Assembly (NCBI RefSeq): GCF_003480435.1
Contig: NZ_QUJB01000021.1
Coordinates: forward strand, 1 to 47,601
Reading direction: 5' to 3'
DNA from: Clostridium sp. AM30-24
GTDB lineage: Bacteria > Bacillota > Clostridia > Lachnospirales > Lachnospiraceae
Length of the DNA stretch: 47,601 bases
Position 1 is the first letter of the stretch, and the number at the start of each line of letters is the position of its first letter. Positions 1 through 7,285 of this stretch are shown in pieces. The translations under genes were made by a program, and so were the position numbers. The notes beneath the pieces are model-generated. The model was not told the origin of the DNA. It worked only from the letters and a program-made list of their open reading frames with translations, and ran no database searches.

Positions 1-21
1 CAATGTCACTTAGTTAAGCTT
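1..21 (+). repeat. Left terminal inverted repeat of the IS
   Basis: These 21 bases are the exact reverse complement of 1604-1624 and of 1835-1855. Confidence 0.93.
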
Positions 22-92
22 ATTGGTTCACTAAGAGGTAAACCTCTAACAAAAATTTATAAATTATAGTTGACACATCAATCAAAATGTGC

Positions 93-137
93 GGCCGCTC
101 TCGTTGCCGATATAATTCTAAGGTAACGAGAGCGGCC
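93..137 (+). promoter_or_regulatory. Hairpin upstream of transposase
   Basis: The segments 93-105 and 125-137 form a perfect 13-bp GC-rich stem (GGCCGCTCTCGTT and its complement). It lies about 45 bases before the transposase start and does not include the ribosome binding site. In related insertion sequences such stems shield transposase expression from transcription that enters from outside; that role here is inferred. Confidence 0.6.
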
Positions 138-182
138 CTTGAATTAGAACTATATTTCATTCTGATTCAAGGAGGTTTACCT

Positions 183-1493
183 ATGACATTTCCTGAAATT
201 GTCAAAACTACACTTTGGGACATTATTGATGAGATGTCCCGCTCACTTTCTTCTTTTGTAAAAAATCCAGATAAAGATTTTATCCGCAAACGCAAACTTG
301 ATTTTAAAAAAATGATGCATCTGATCATTTCCATGGAAAGCGGAAGCCTGAATCATGAACTTCTCAAATTTTTTGAGTATGATTCCTCGGTTCCTACCGG
401 CTCTGCTTTTTATCAACAACGTTCCAAACTTTCCGTTTCTGCATTCCGTCACCTTCTTAAGGAATTTAACCTTAAATTCCCCTTAGAAAAATTTCGCGGA
501 AAATACTATTTTATTGCGTGTGATGGTTCTGAATTTAACATTGCCAGAAATCCTAACAATCCCGACACCTTCCACGAGCCTAATGGCAAATCTCTATCCG
601 GTTTTAATATGGTTCATACCATCTCTTTATATGAGGTATGTTCTAAGCGGTATCTTGATTTAGAAGTTCAGCCTGGGCGTCTTAAAAATGAGTTTCAGGC
701 TATCTGCAGTCTTATGGATCGGTATGCCTATGGGGGATCCCCCATAGGCATTGCTGACAGAGGATTTTCCAGTTACAATGTTTTTGCCCATGCAATCGAA
801 AATCATGTTGATTTTTTGATTCGTGCTAAGGATTTGAATGTACAGCGTTTTCTTGGAGTCGAGACTCTTCCTGACAAACTGGATACAACCATAGAACTGA
901 TTCTGACCAGAACACAATCAAAAAAGAAACATAAACATCCCGAAAAAGAATCACAATACCGCTATATTTGTAAAAACATAGCTTTCGACTATCTTGATCC
1001 AGATGATATTTCCGATGAATATCTGCTGAAACTAAGAATCGTCTGCGTTGAAGTGTCCGATGGTGTTTTTGAAAATATCATCACTACACTTTCCAAAGAA
1101 GATTTTACACCGGACGATATAAAATACTGTTACAATCTCCGCTGGGGCATCGAAACTTCTTTTCGCGACCTGAAGCATACCATTGGTGCTACTAATTTAC
1201 ACTCTAAAAAAACAGAGTATGTTGCATTTGAACTGTGGAGCAAGCTCATTTTGTACAATTTCTGTTCCATAATTATTTTACATGTACCAGTAAAAAGTAT
1301 GGATCGCAAATATGAGTACCAAGTCAACTTTTCTCTCGCAATGAAAATCTGTTTTGATTTTCTAAGAGGAGTCGCACCACCAAATCTAGAAAGCCTGATA
1401 AGTAAGTATATCCTACCTATCAGGCCCGATAGAAACTATGCCCGCCAGCATAGAGTCCAAAAACCGCTCAGCTTCTCTTACCGTTTTGTATAA
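183..1493 (+). CDS. IS4-family DDE transposase
   Basis: This 436-residue protein catalyses cut-and-paste movement of the surrounding element. The DDE catalytic residues are visible as D114 (IACDGSEF), D192 (IADRGF) and E324. E324 lies in the IS4 signature Y317-x2-R320-x3-E324-x6-K331 (YNLRWGIETSFRDLK). The start at 183 is chosen because AAGGAGG sits 8 bases upstream; a longer open frame from 87 has no such site and would run through the upstream hairpin. The gene appears intact, with no stop or frameshift. A perfect 28-bp palindrome lies inside it, just before the codon for D192. Family assignment is firm from the motif; the subgroup within IS4 is not resolved. Confidence 0.93.
   Translation: MTFPEIVKTTLWDIIDEMSRSLSSFVKNPDKDFIRKRKLDFKKMMHLIISMESGSLNHELLKFFEYDSSVPTGSAFYQQRSKLSVSAFRHLLKEFNLKFPLEKFRGKYYFIACDGSEFNIARNPNNPDTFHEPNGKSLSGFNMVHTISLYEVCSKRYLDLEVQPGRLKNEFQAICSLMDRYAYGGSPIGIADRGFSSYNVFAHAIENHVDFLIRAKDLNVQRFLGVETLPDKLDTTIELILTRTQSKKKHKHPEKESQYRYICKNIAFDYLDPDDISDEYLLKLRIVCVEVSDGVFENIITTLSKEDFTPDDIKYCYNLRWGIETSFRDLKHTIGATNLHSKKTEYVAFELWSKLILYNFCSIIILHVPVKSMDRKYEYQVNFSLAMKICFDFLRGVAPPNLESLISKYILPIRPDRNYARQHRVQKPLSFSYRFV
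724..751. repeat. 28-bp perfect palindrome inside transposase gene
   Basis: The sequence reads identically on both strands, centred on GGATCC at 735-740. It encodes the segment around residues 181-190, just before the second catalytic aspartate. It could form a cruciform or an mRNA hairpin. Confidence 0.85.
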
Positions 1494-1603
1494 CATAGAG
1501 TGCCTGATATTTATATGATTTTTTTGAACGAAGATTGTTTTAATCTTTTTTGTTTACCACATCCTTTTTACGCTAGATGCACACAAATCCATTAATTTGT
1601 AAA

Positions 1604-1624
1604 AAGCTTAACTAAGTGACATTG
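1604..1624 (-). repeat. Right terminal inverted repeat of the IS
   Basis: Exact reverse complement of bases 1-21; it closes the complete element. Confidence 0.93.
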
Positions 1625-1855
1625 AGAGTCCAAAAACCGCTCAGCTTCTCTTACCGTTTTGTATAATATAGAGTAGCTGACAATTCTATTATACACTAAT
1701 TTTAAGGCAGACGAAAGTCTGTCTTAAAGTCGTGCCTGATATTTATATGATTTTTTTGAACGAAGATTGTTTTAATCTTTTTTGTTTACCACATCCTTTT
1801 ACGCTAGATGCACACAAATCCATTAATTTGTAAAAAGCTTAACTAAGTGACATTG
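1625..1855 (+). mobile_element. Right-end remnant of a second IS copy
   Basis: Starting at AGAGTCC, this segment repeats bases 1452-1624 of the complete element: the last codons of the transposase, the 3' non-coding region and the 21-bp right repeat (1835-1855). It differs by about 59 extra bases after the transposase stop (about 1675-1733) and by one missing T. The rest of this second copy is absent. Either a complete element jumped into an older copy, or a tandem array was collapsed or broken at the window edge. Confidence 0.88.
1701..1728 (+). terminator. Stem-loop in IS 3' region, present only in remnant
   Basis: A 12-bp stem with a GAAA tetraloop (TTTAAGGCAGAC, then GTCTGTCTTAAA) lies just after the transposase stop in the remnant copy. 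The complete copy lacks it. It may stop or stabilise the transposase transcript; no long T run follows, so a terminator role is tentative. Confidence 0.45.
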
Positions 1856-1929
1856 ATTCAGTACCTTCTCACACCAACAGGAATCTCCTCACTGAGCTTT
1901 CCTTCGGATGCATGGTTTCTGTTATATTG

Positions 1930-2250
1930 TCACCAGCGGATCCAGATCTTCCCACTGTATTTCCAGTTTCCATACAGCAGCCGCCCAAACAAAGCCAATG
2001 CTGTGAGCTCAAAAAAGCGGATCGTCAGGCGGTCGGAACCTGCAAATGTCGTGAGCAGAGTCAGGAATGCGACCAGTGCAAGATACAGGAGATTCATTCC
2101 TTGGAAACGGACAAACCGTTCTTTTTCCCGGATCCGGTCATCATTCCGGATCCGCTCATAAGAACGTCCTTTTCCTTTTAAAAGGCGCATTCCGAGTACC
2201 GCCCATTCGATCGTTAAAATACAGAATACATATTTCGCCAGCATAGACAT
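1930..2250 (-). CDS. Small membrane protein of unknown function
   Basis: I do not recognise this 106-residue protein. It begins with a hydrophobic segment (residues about 3-20), has a very basic and acidic stretch (KGKGRSYERIRNDDRIREKER), then a second hydrophobic segment (about 53-70) and possibly a third weak one near residue 85. The pattern suggests an integral membrane protein with a charged cytoplasmic loop. The start is set at ATG 2250, or two codons later at 2244, because AAGGAAG lies just upstream; a frame extending to 2310 adds a soluble leader without a ribosome site. It lies downstream of nrdG, separated by a terminator and hairpins, so it is probably transcribed alone. The IS remnant ends 75 bases past its stop. 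Confidence 0.6.
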   Translation of the reverse strand: MSMLAKYVFCILTIEWAVLGMRLLKGKGRSYERIRNDDRIREKERFVRFQGMNLLYLALVAFLTLLTTFAGSDRLTIRFFELTALALFGRLLYGNWKYSGKIWIRW

Positions 2251-2398
2251 TCTTCCTTTCCATGAAAGTTCTCTGCAATTTTCTCTTCTATCCGTCCCAT
2301 GAGTCTTCATGTTTTCTATGATCTTATTGTATCACATGCCAACGCAGCTGTCACTGTCTCCTTCTGCCTCTCTCCTGCCGTGTACAGTTGTGGTAGCA

Positions 2399-2479
2399 GA
2401 TTTTGCCGATTCGGAATGCGAAGCATCGGCAAAATCCTGTTACAGTGCGCGGGCATGGAGTGACCGTGTACTGTAACAG
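2399..2479. repeat. Two consecutive intergenic hairpins
   Basis: A 12-bp perfect inverted repeat (2399-2410 with 2425-2436, GATTTTGCCGAT) is followed at once by a 10-bp one (2437-2446 with 2470-2479, CTGTTACAGT). They sit between the nrdG terminator and the small membrane gene. No gene was seen here; the role is unknown. Confidence 0.6.
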
Positions 2480-2518
2480 AAAAAAGCCGAAGACATGCGC
2501 TGGCATTATCTCCGGCTC
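2480..2518 (-). terminator. Intrinsic terminator of nrdG
   Basis: Read on the minus strand, a stem of AGCCGGAGA pairing with TCTTCGGCT is followed by six T residues, about 35 bases after the nrdG stop codon. Confidence 0.75.
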
Positions 2519-2551
2519 AGTAAAATCAGGTGTTGTCCCTGATCGTTTGTC

Positions 2552-3046
2552 CTATTTCGATTGATAGAGCACTACATTTTTATTTTTTAACGTCTGTTTC
2601 ACATCGATGACTCTCTGGTTCGCGCTGCCTTTCCAGTGCAGGGTCACATCTTTTTCTGCTTCCATGAACGGTCCGTCCACCAGGACATCCACGTTTTTCA
2701 GAAACGGAAGATCCAGGATGTCTTCCCACAGAAATCCTGTATACAGCCAGATCGTCTTTTCCGGGAACTTTTCGTGGATTTCTTCGATCAGACTTCCCAC
2801 TTCTTTCCGGTTCTGCCAGTGAAGCGGATCACCGCCGGAGAATGTCACGCCGGAGATCCAGGATGGCGCCAGCGCCTCGAAAAGTTCCTGCTTTGCCTCC
2901 TCGTCAAACGGGAGTCCGCCTTTCACATCCCATGTCATCGGGTTCTGGCAGCCCGGACAGGCATGGCTGCAACCAGCAAGCCATAAGACGGTGCGCAGGC
3001 CGTCGCCGTTTAACATGTCCTCTTTTGTAATGTTGTGGTAGCGCAT
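2552..3046 (-). CDS. nrdG: Anaerobic ribonucleotide reductase activating protein
   Basis: This 164-residue radical-SAM enzyme binds a [4Fe-4S] cluster and S-adenosylmethionine and installs the glycyl radical on NrdD. The cluster motif is C26-x3-C30-x2-C33 (GCSHACPGC), and the SAM-binding region is seen as TFSGGDPL. Length matches the family (about 150-180). The start at 3046 is preceded by GAGGTGAT. Its substrate gene nrdD lies upstream on the same strand, but 430 bases away, a gap filled by a triplicated structured repeat. That is unusual, since nrdD and nrdG are normally close or overlapping. A terminator follows the gene. Function is assigned with high confidence from motif plus context. 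Confidence 0.95.
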   Translation of the reverse strand: MRYHNITKEDMLNGDGLRTVLWLAGCSHACPGCQNPMTWDVKGGLPFDEEAKQELFEALAPSWISGVTFSGGDPLHWQNRKEVGSLIEEIHEKFPEKTIWLYTGFLWEDILDLPFLKNVDVLVDGPFMEAEKDVTLHWKGSANQRVIDVKQTLKNKNVVLYQSK

Positions 3047-3078
3047 GAGATCACCTCTTTTTTATTTTATATTTTCAC

Positions 3079-3464
3079 GCAGTGCACATATTCTTGTTTT
3101 TATTTCATAAAAACAAGAATCTCTCGGGCGTCCGCCCTATGTAAATTTTGCCAAACAAACCCTTATTCAAGCAAGCTTGCAACTATTGGTTTCTTTCTAT
3201 TGATGCAGTGCACATATTCTTGTTTTTATTTCATAAAAACAAGAATCTCTCGGGCGTTCGCCCTATGTAAATTTTGCCAAACAAACCCTTATTCAAGCAA
3301 GCTTGCAACTATTGGTTTCTTTCTATTGATGCAGTGCACATATTCTTGTTTTTATTTCATAAAAACAAGAATCTCTCGGGCGTTCGCCCTATGTAAATTT
3401 TGCCAAACAAACCCTTATGCAAGCAAGTTTGCAACGCGTTTGTTTGACAAAATTTACGCACTGC
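3079..3464. repeat. Three tandem copies of a 126-bp structured repeat
   Basis: Copies begin at 3079, 3205 and 3331, each with GCAGTGCACATATTC. Copies one and two differ at a single base; copy three diverges in its last 40 bases and ends in GCACTGC (3458-3464), the inverse of the starting GCAGTGC. Each unit holds a perfect 13-bp stem (ATTCTTGTTTTTA and its complement, 5-base loop), a GGGCG/CGCCC mini-hairpin and the palindrome GCAAGCTTGC. In copy three a GTAAATTTTG-type arm is answered by its complement near 3438-3457, making a second long stem. It fills the nrdD-nrdG gap, and on the minus strand it would be transcribed between the two genes. The period of 42 codons leaves one frame open on the plus strand, which is an artefact. 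Confidence 0.92.
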
Positions 3465-3476
3465 TAACTGTTTCCA

Positions 3477-5609
3477 TCACATCGAACGTCTCTCCGCGAT
3501 CTCGGCCATCTTCGCATCATTCAGTCTCGTATCGCCTTTTACGCGGGAATAGCTCAGATATCCATTCATCCGGTCGATCTTCGTCAGGTTCCTGCTTCCG
3601 CACACCGGGCACACATCCATATTTAACTCTTCATGACCGCAGTCGTCACAGTAGGACAGGGACAAATTCACGCCCTCATAGAATCCCATCTTCATCGCAC
3701 GGCGCACCAGAGAACGGATCGCTTCTTTGTTATAGTCGATCGGGTATTTCACATACTGGATCTTCCCGCCGTTGGAGAGCTCCCAGAACCGGTGTTCCAG
3801 ATTCTGCTTCTGGATTGGGGTGATGTCCTCAGTCACATGGCAGTGGAAGCCGTTGCTGACGTACTCGCGGTCAGAGACATTCTCAATGATTCCGTACTTC
3901 TTCCTGAACTGCTTTACCTGCAGACCGCAGAGATTCTCCGCCGGTGTGGCGTAGATCGCATAGAGGTTTCCGTCCTCATGCTTAAACTGCTCCACCTTCT
4001 CGTTGATATGCTTTAACACCTCGATGGCAAAGGCGCCGTCCTCCACCAGGGATTTTCCGTTATAAAGTCTCTGGAGCTCGTTGAACGCCGTGATTCCAAA
4101 GGATGCCGTCGCGGTCTTTAAGAGTGGCTTGATCTTATCGTGAAGCCCCAAATGTCCACCGTAGAATCCGCCCTCGCAGTAGGCAAGCGGGTTCGTGGAG
4201 GCACGCATCTCGCCGAGGTACGCGTAGGTACGGATATGGATCTTACGGATCAGCTCCAGGTAGTAGTCGAGGACCACATAGAAATCCCTGCTCTCCTGTC
4301 TCGCCTTCGCGAGGATCATCGGAAGATGCAGGCTCACAACACCGATATTGAAACGGCCAACAAACACCGGAACGTCATTCTCGTCCGCCGGTTCCATGCC
4401 GCCTCTCTCATACCACGGGGAAAGAAAGGCGCGGCATCCCATGGGGCTTATGATCTTTCCATACTTTTTATACATGCTGGCGATATATCCCTCACCGCTC
4501 AATGACAGCCAGTCCGGATACATCGTCTTTGAGGAACACTCGATTCCTGCCTCGAAGACGTCCTCCAGCTCTTTTCCCGATCCGTGGAGGTTCTCATCAT
4601 ATAAAAATACAAGCTTCGGGAACAGTACCGGCTTCTTGTGGCCTTCTTTTCCCTGACCTTTCTTTCTGACGTTCAGCATCGTGATAGTGGCCATTTTCGC
4701 GAAGCGGCTTGTTCCGGTTCCCGCTGTCATGGTGATAAACGGGTAGTCACCGCGGCTGGAGGAAACAGAGTTAAACTTGTACTCCCATCCCTGGAATCCC
4801 TGTTCCATCTCGCGCTGAACGTCGTTCCATGCCACTTCTTTTGCTTTCTCCTCCTCGAGACCGAGGTCGATGTACTTTGCGATATAGGTTCCGTAGGACT
4901 TCTCCGCGTAAGGCGCAAGGATATTTTCTACGCTCGGCACGGTAAAACCACCGTACTGCTGGCTCGCGGCGCTTAAGACGATATCGCCAATGACATCAAA
5001 GGCAACATCCAGCGTTTTCGGCTCGTTGTACCAGATGTTTCCCATCTCAAAGCCGCCGCTTAAAACCTCATTGACATCAAAAAGACAGCAGTTCATCGTG
5101 TCACGTCTTGCGGACATATCATGGATGTAGATATATCCGTCGCGGCACGCCTGAAGCTCCTCGACGGTCATAAAGAACTTCTGGTATAGGGATTTATTTA
5201 ATTCGTTAAAGATCAGGCTCCGCTTTGTTGAGACCAGAGCACTGTCGGTGTTGCTGTTCTCCTTGTCACCGATGTACATAATAGACTGGCTCTTTTTGTA
5301 GACCTCATCCAGCATCTGGACGAAATCCTGCTTGTAGTTGCGGTAATCGCGGTAGCTCTTTGCGACAGCGGGATTGACGCGCTCCAACGCCCCCTCAACA
5401 ATATTATGCATCTGGGCGATCGGTACCTCCGCCTGTCCAAGATCTTCTGCCTTCTCTTCTACGAACTCACAGATAAATTTACTCTCAGCCTTTGAGAAGT
5501 TTATCATTGCGCGGTTTGCGGACTTATTCACCGCTGCAAGGACTTTCTGGACATTAAATTCTTCCTTTGTCCCGTCTTTTTTGATCACCTTGATCTCACT
5601 GCATTTCAT
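3477..5609 (-). CDS. nrdD: Anaerobic (class III) ribonucleoside-triphosphate reductase
   Basis: This 710-residue enzyme reduces ribonucleoside triphosphates to deoxy forms without oxygen, using a glycyl radical made by NrdG. An ATP-cone allosteric domain is at the N-terminus (about 1-95, KVIKKDGTKEEFN). The C-terminus has the zinc site C654, C657, C667, C670 (CDDCG ... CPVCG) followed by the glycyl radical loop RMNGYL with G683. The length is full for the family. The ATG at 5607-5609 overlaps the scpB stop TGA (ATGA overlap), so translational coupling is likely. A 126-bp repeat array separates it from nrdG downstream. Confidence 0.96.
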   Translation of the reverse strand: MKCSEIKVIKKDGTKEEFNVQKVLAAVNKSANRAMINFSKAESKFICEFVEEKAEDLGQAEVPIAQMHNIVEGALERVNPAVAKSYRDYRNYKQDFVQMLDEVYKKSQSIMYIGDKENSNTDSALVSTKRSLIFNELNKSLYQKFFMTVEELQACRDGYIYIHDMSARRDTMNCCLFDVNEVLSGGFEMGNIWYNEPKTLDVAFDVIGDIVLSAASQQYGGFTVPSVENILAPYAEKSYGTYIAKYIDLGLEEEKAKEVAWNDVQREMEQGFQGWEYKFNSVSSSRGDYPFITMTAGTGTSRFAKMATITMLNVRKKGQGKEGHKKPVLFPKLVFLYDENLHGSGKELEDVFEAGIECSSKTMYPDWLSLSGEGYIASMYKKYGKIISPMGCRAFLSPWYERGGMEPADENDVPVFVGRFNIGVVSLHLPMILAKARQESRDFYVVLDYYLELIRKIHIRTYAYLGEMRASTNPLAYCEGGFYGGHLGLHDKIKPLLKTATASFGITAFNELQRLYNGKSLVEDGAFAIEVLKHINEKVEQFKHEDGNLYAIYATPAENLCGLQVKQFRKKYGIIENVSDREYVSNGFHCHVTEDITPIQKQNLEHRFWELSNGGKIQYVKYPIDYNKEAIRSLVRRAMKMGFYEGVNLSLSYCDDCGHEELNMDVCPVCGSRNLTKIDRMNGYLSYSRVKGDTRLNDAKMAEIAERRSM

Positions 5610-6319
5610 GATATGGAATCCTCCTCGCAGCCTTCGCTGTTATCCTCATTTTCTATATCGCTCTCTTTATCGCCTGTCATGGCGTCCTTTTCACTCTCTT
5701 CCGTCTTTGCGGCACATTCCGGCTCATCGAGCAGATGACCTTCCTCATCGATTTTAAGGTTCAGCTCCTCCTCGACCTCGCTCCGGATTTCCTCCCGCTG
5801 CTCCACGTTCATCTCCGGAAGCTGTTCCGTGGATCCGACACCGAAACGGCGCAGGAATTCCTCCGTTGTGGCAAAAAGTGCCGGTCTTCCCGGCGCGTCG
5901 AGACGCCCAGCCTCGTACACCAGATCATATTCCACAAGGCGGTTCACCGCGTGATCCGATTTTACACCGCGGATCTTCTCGATATCCGCCTTCGTCACCG
6001 GCTGCTTGTAGGCAATGATCGCCAGTGTCTCCATCACCACATCCGACAACACCTGTTTTTTCGGTGTCGCCGCCACCCGGATCAGGTGTTCATAGTAATC
6101 CACACGGCTGCACATCTGGTAGCTGTCATCGAGGCGCACGATCTGCATGCCCGCTTTCCTTTTATCATAGTTCTCCTTCAGGCGTTCCACGGCCTGAATG
6201 GCCGTCTCCTCATCCGATTCCAATGCCGCCGCAAGCTGACGGATCTCCACAGACTGCCCCATGGTAAACAGCACAGACTCCACAACAGACTCCTGCTTTT
6301 TCAGGTTTTCCACTCTCAT
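5606..6319 (-). CDS. scpB: Segregation and condensation protein B
   Basis: This 237-residue protein is the winged-helix subunit of the SMC-ScpA-ScpB condensin that compacts and separates the chromosome. Two winged-helix regions span about 10-85 and 90-165, with the conserved ETLAIIAYKQPVTKADIE and GVKSDHAVNRLVE segments and the GRPALFATTEEFL strand. Beyond about residue 185 it has an extended acidic tail, rich in Glu and Asp, longer than in many relatives. It follows scpA by 72 bases and ends inside the start codon of nrdD. The start at 6319 opens with the expected VENLKKQESVVESVLF helix. Confidence 0.95.
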   Translation of the reverse strand: MRVENLKKQESVVESVLFTMGQSVEIRQLAAALESDEETAIQAVERLKENYDKRKAGMQIVRLDDSYQMCSRVDYYEHLIRVAATPKKQVLSDVVMETLAIIAYKQPVTKADIEKIRGVKSDHAVNRLVEYDLVYEAGRLDAPGRPALFATTEEFLRRFGVGSTEQLPEMNVEQREEIRSEVEEELNLKIDEEGHLLDEPECAAKTEESEKDAMTGDKESDIENEDNSEGCEEDSIS

Positions 6320-6391
6320 TCAATTTCCTCCACCGTCATATCACCCTGTCATCCCATGTTTTCCTGTTGTCAGCGCAAAGCATACGCTGAT

Positions 6392-7183
6392 CTACTGGAC
6401 AGTCGTGACTACAATATCCTCGTCCTCTTCCCCGCCTTCCGGCTCAAGTGATTCGATATACATGTCGTCAAAGAGATGTTCCTGAGTCAGATGGATCTTC
6501 CCCACCTTCATGAGTTCTAAAAGCGCCAGGAATGTCACGACGACTTCTGTCTTATCTTTCTGTTTTTCCAGCATCTGCCGGAAGCTGAATTTCCGGTGTT
6601 TTCTCGCATAACCGAGAACTGAAGTGATCTTGTCCTCCAGACTTACCGGATCTTTCCTGATCGTCCCAAAGGTGCTGCGGACCGGATCGATCTTATCCTG
6701 CTGCCGTTTCATCACCGACTCGAAGATCTTCTGAAGCTTTGTGAGGGTCACTCCGTCCAGAAGCTTATCGAGATCCACCGGCTCCACATACTCCCGGACC
6801 TCAGCCGGTATCGTCGGATCTTTATAGAATACGCGGTCTGCCCCGGACTCCATGTCCTTTAACTCCTCCGACATCAGCCGGTATTTCTTATATTCCAGAA
6901 GACGCATCACAAGCTCCGCTCTCGGATCTTCCTCCTCGCCCTCCTCATTCACTTCTTTTGGGAGCAGCATCCTTGCTTTAATATCAAGAAGAGTCGCCGC
7001 CATCACCAGAAATTCGCTGACCACATCCAGATTTTCTTCATCCATCTGCCGCACGTACTCCATATACTGATCCGTGATCTCGGCGATCGGGATATCATAG
7101 ATATTCACTTTATTTTTTTCGATCAGATGGAGCAGAAGATCCAGAGGACCTTCAAACTTTTCCAGTTTGTACGATAATTCCAT
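6392..7183 (-). CDS. scpA: Segregation and condensation protein A
   Basis: This 263-residue kleisin bridges the SMC heads and binds ScpB. The N-terminus has the family signature YKLEKFEGPLDLLLHLIEKN, followed by IYDIPIAEITDQY and the hydrophobic EFLVMAATLLDIKARMLLP helix that contacts SMC. The C-terminal winged helix includes KFSFRQML and VVVTFLALLELMK. The start at 7183 is chosen because the signature begins there and GAGGTG is just upstream; the open frame extends further but that part is unlike the family and overlaps a terminator. An acidic tail ends the protein. The gene is followed by scpB and nrdD in the same direction. Confidence 0.94.
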   Translation of the reverse strand: MELSYKLEKFEGPLDLLLHLIEKNKVNIYDIPIAEITDQYMEYVRQMDEENLDVVSEFLVMAATLLDIKARMLLPKEVNEEGEEEDPRAELVMRLLEYKKYRLMSEELKDMESGADRVFYKDPTIPAEVREYVEPVDLDKLLDGVTLTKLQKIFESVMKRQQDKIDPVRSTFGTIRKDPVSLEDKITSVLGYARKHRKFSFRQMLEKQKDKTEVVVTFLALLELMKVGKIHLTQEHLFDDMYIESLEPEGGEEDEDIVVTTVQ

Positions 7184-7254
7184 ATGCACCTCAGTTATAA
7201 TGTTACAGTCTTCCATTCCGGAAGTCCATATCCAACAATTTGACATAAAACCGC

Positions 7255-7285
7255 AAAAAAGAATGTGCAGGCGCACACTCTTTTT
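7255..7285 (-). terminator. Intrinsic terminator after metallophosphoesterase gene
   Basis: A 10-bp stem (7259-7268 with 7273-7282, one mismatch) is followed on the minus strand by six T residues. It begins at the stop codon of the phosphoesterase gene and separates it from scpA. T residues on the other side mean it may also work on the plus strand. Confidence 0.7.

Larger units (their letters stand above)
1..1624 (+). mobile_element. Complete IS4-family insertion sequence
   Basis: The element is bounded by perfect 21-bp terminal inverted repeats at 1-21 and 1604-1624, reading CAATGTCACTTAG... inward from each end. It carries one transposase gene at 183-1493 that fills most of its length. 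A 13-bp stem at 93-137 lies before the gene, as is common in insertion sequences to damp transcription entering from outside. Its AT-rich composition contrasts with the chromosome that follows. The window starts exactly on the first base of the left repeat, so no left target duplication can be checked, and the edge may be an assembly break at a repeated element. Confidence 0.93.

Noticed and set aside
1847..2181. Two overlapping plus-strand frames after the IS remnant
   Set aside because: They begin in the IS end and are antisense to the small membrane gene, whose hydrophobic pattern and ribosome site are better.
3079..3464. Possible CRISPR array
   Set aside because: The units are directly joined, 126 bases long, and there are no unique spacers between short repeats. 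No cas gene is near.
3035..3823. Long plus-strand frame with a repeated 42-residue block (CTYSCFYFIKTRISRA...)
   Set aside because: The 126-bp repeat is a multiple of three, so one frame stays open by arithmetic. It then runs antisense into nrdD, has no ribosome site, and has no protein-like pattern outside the repeat.
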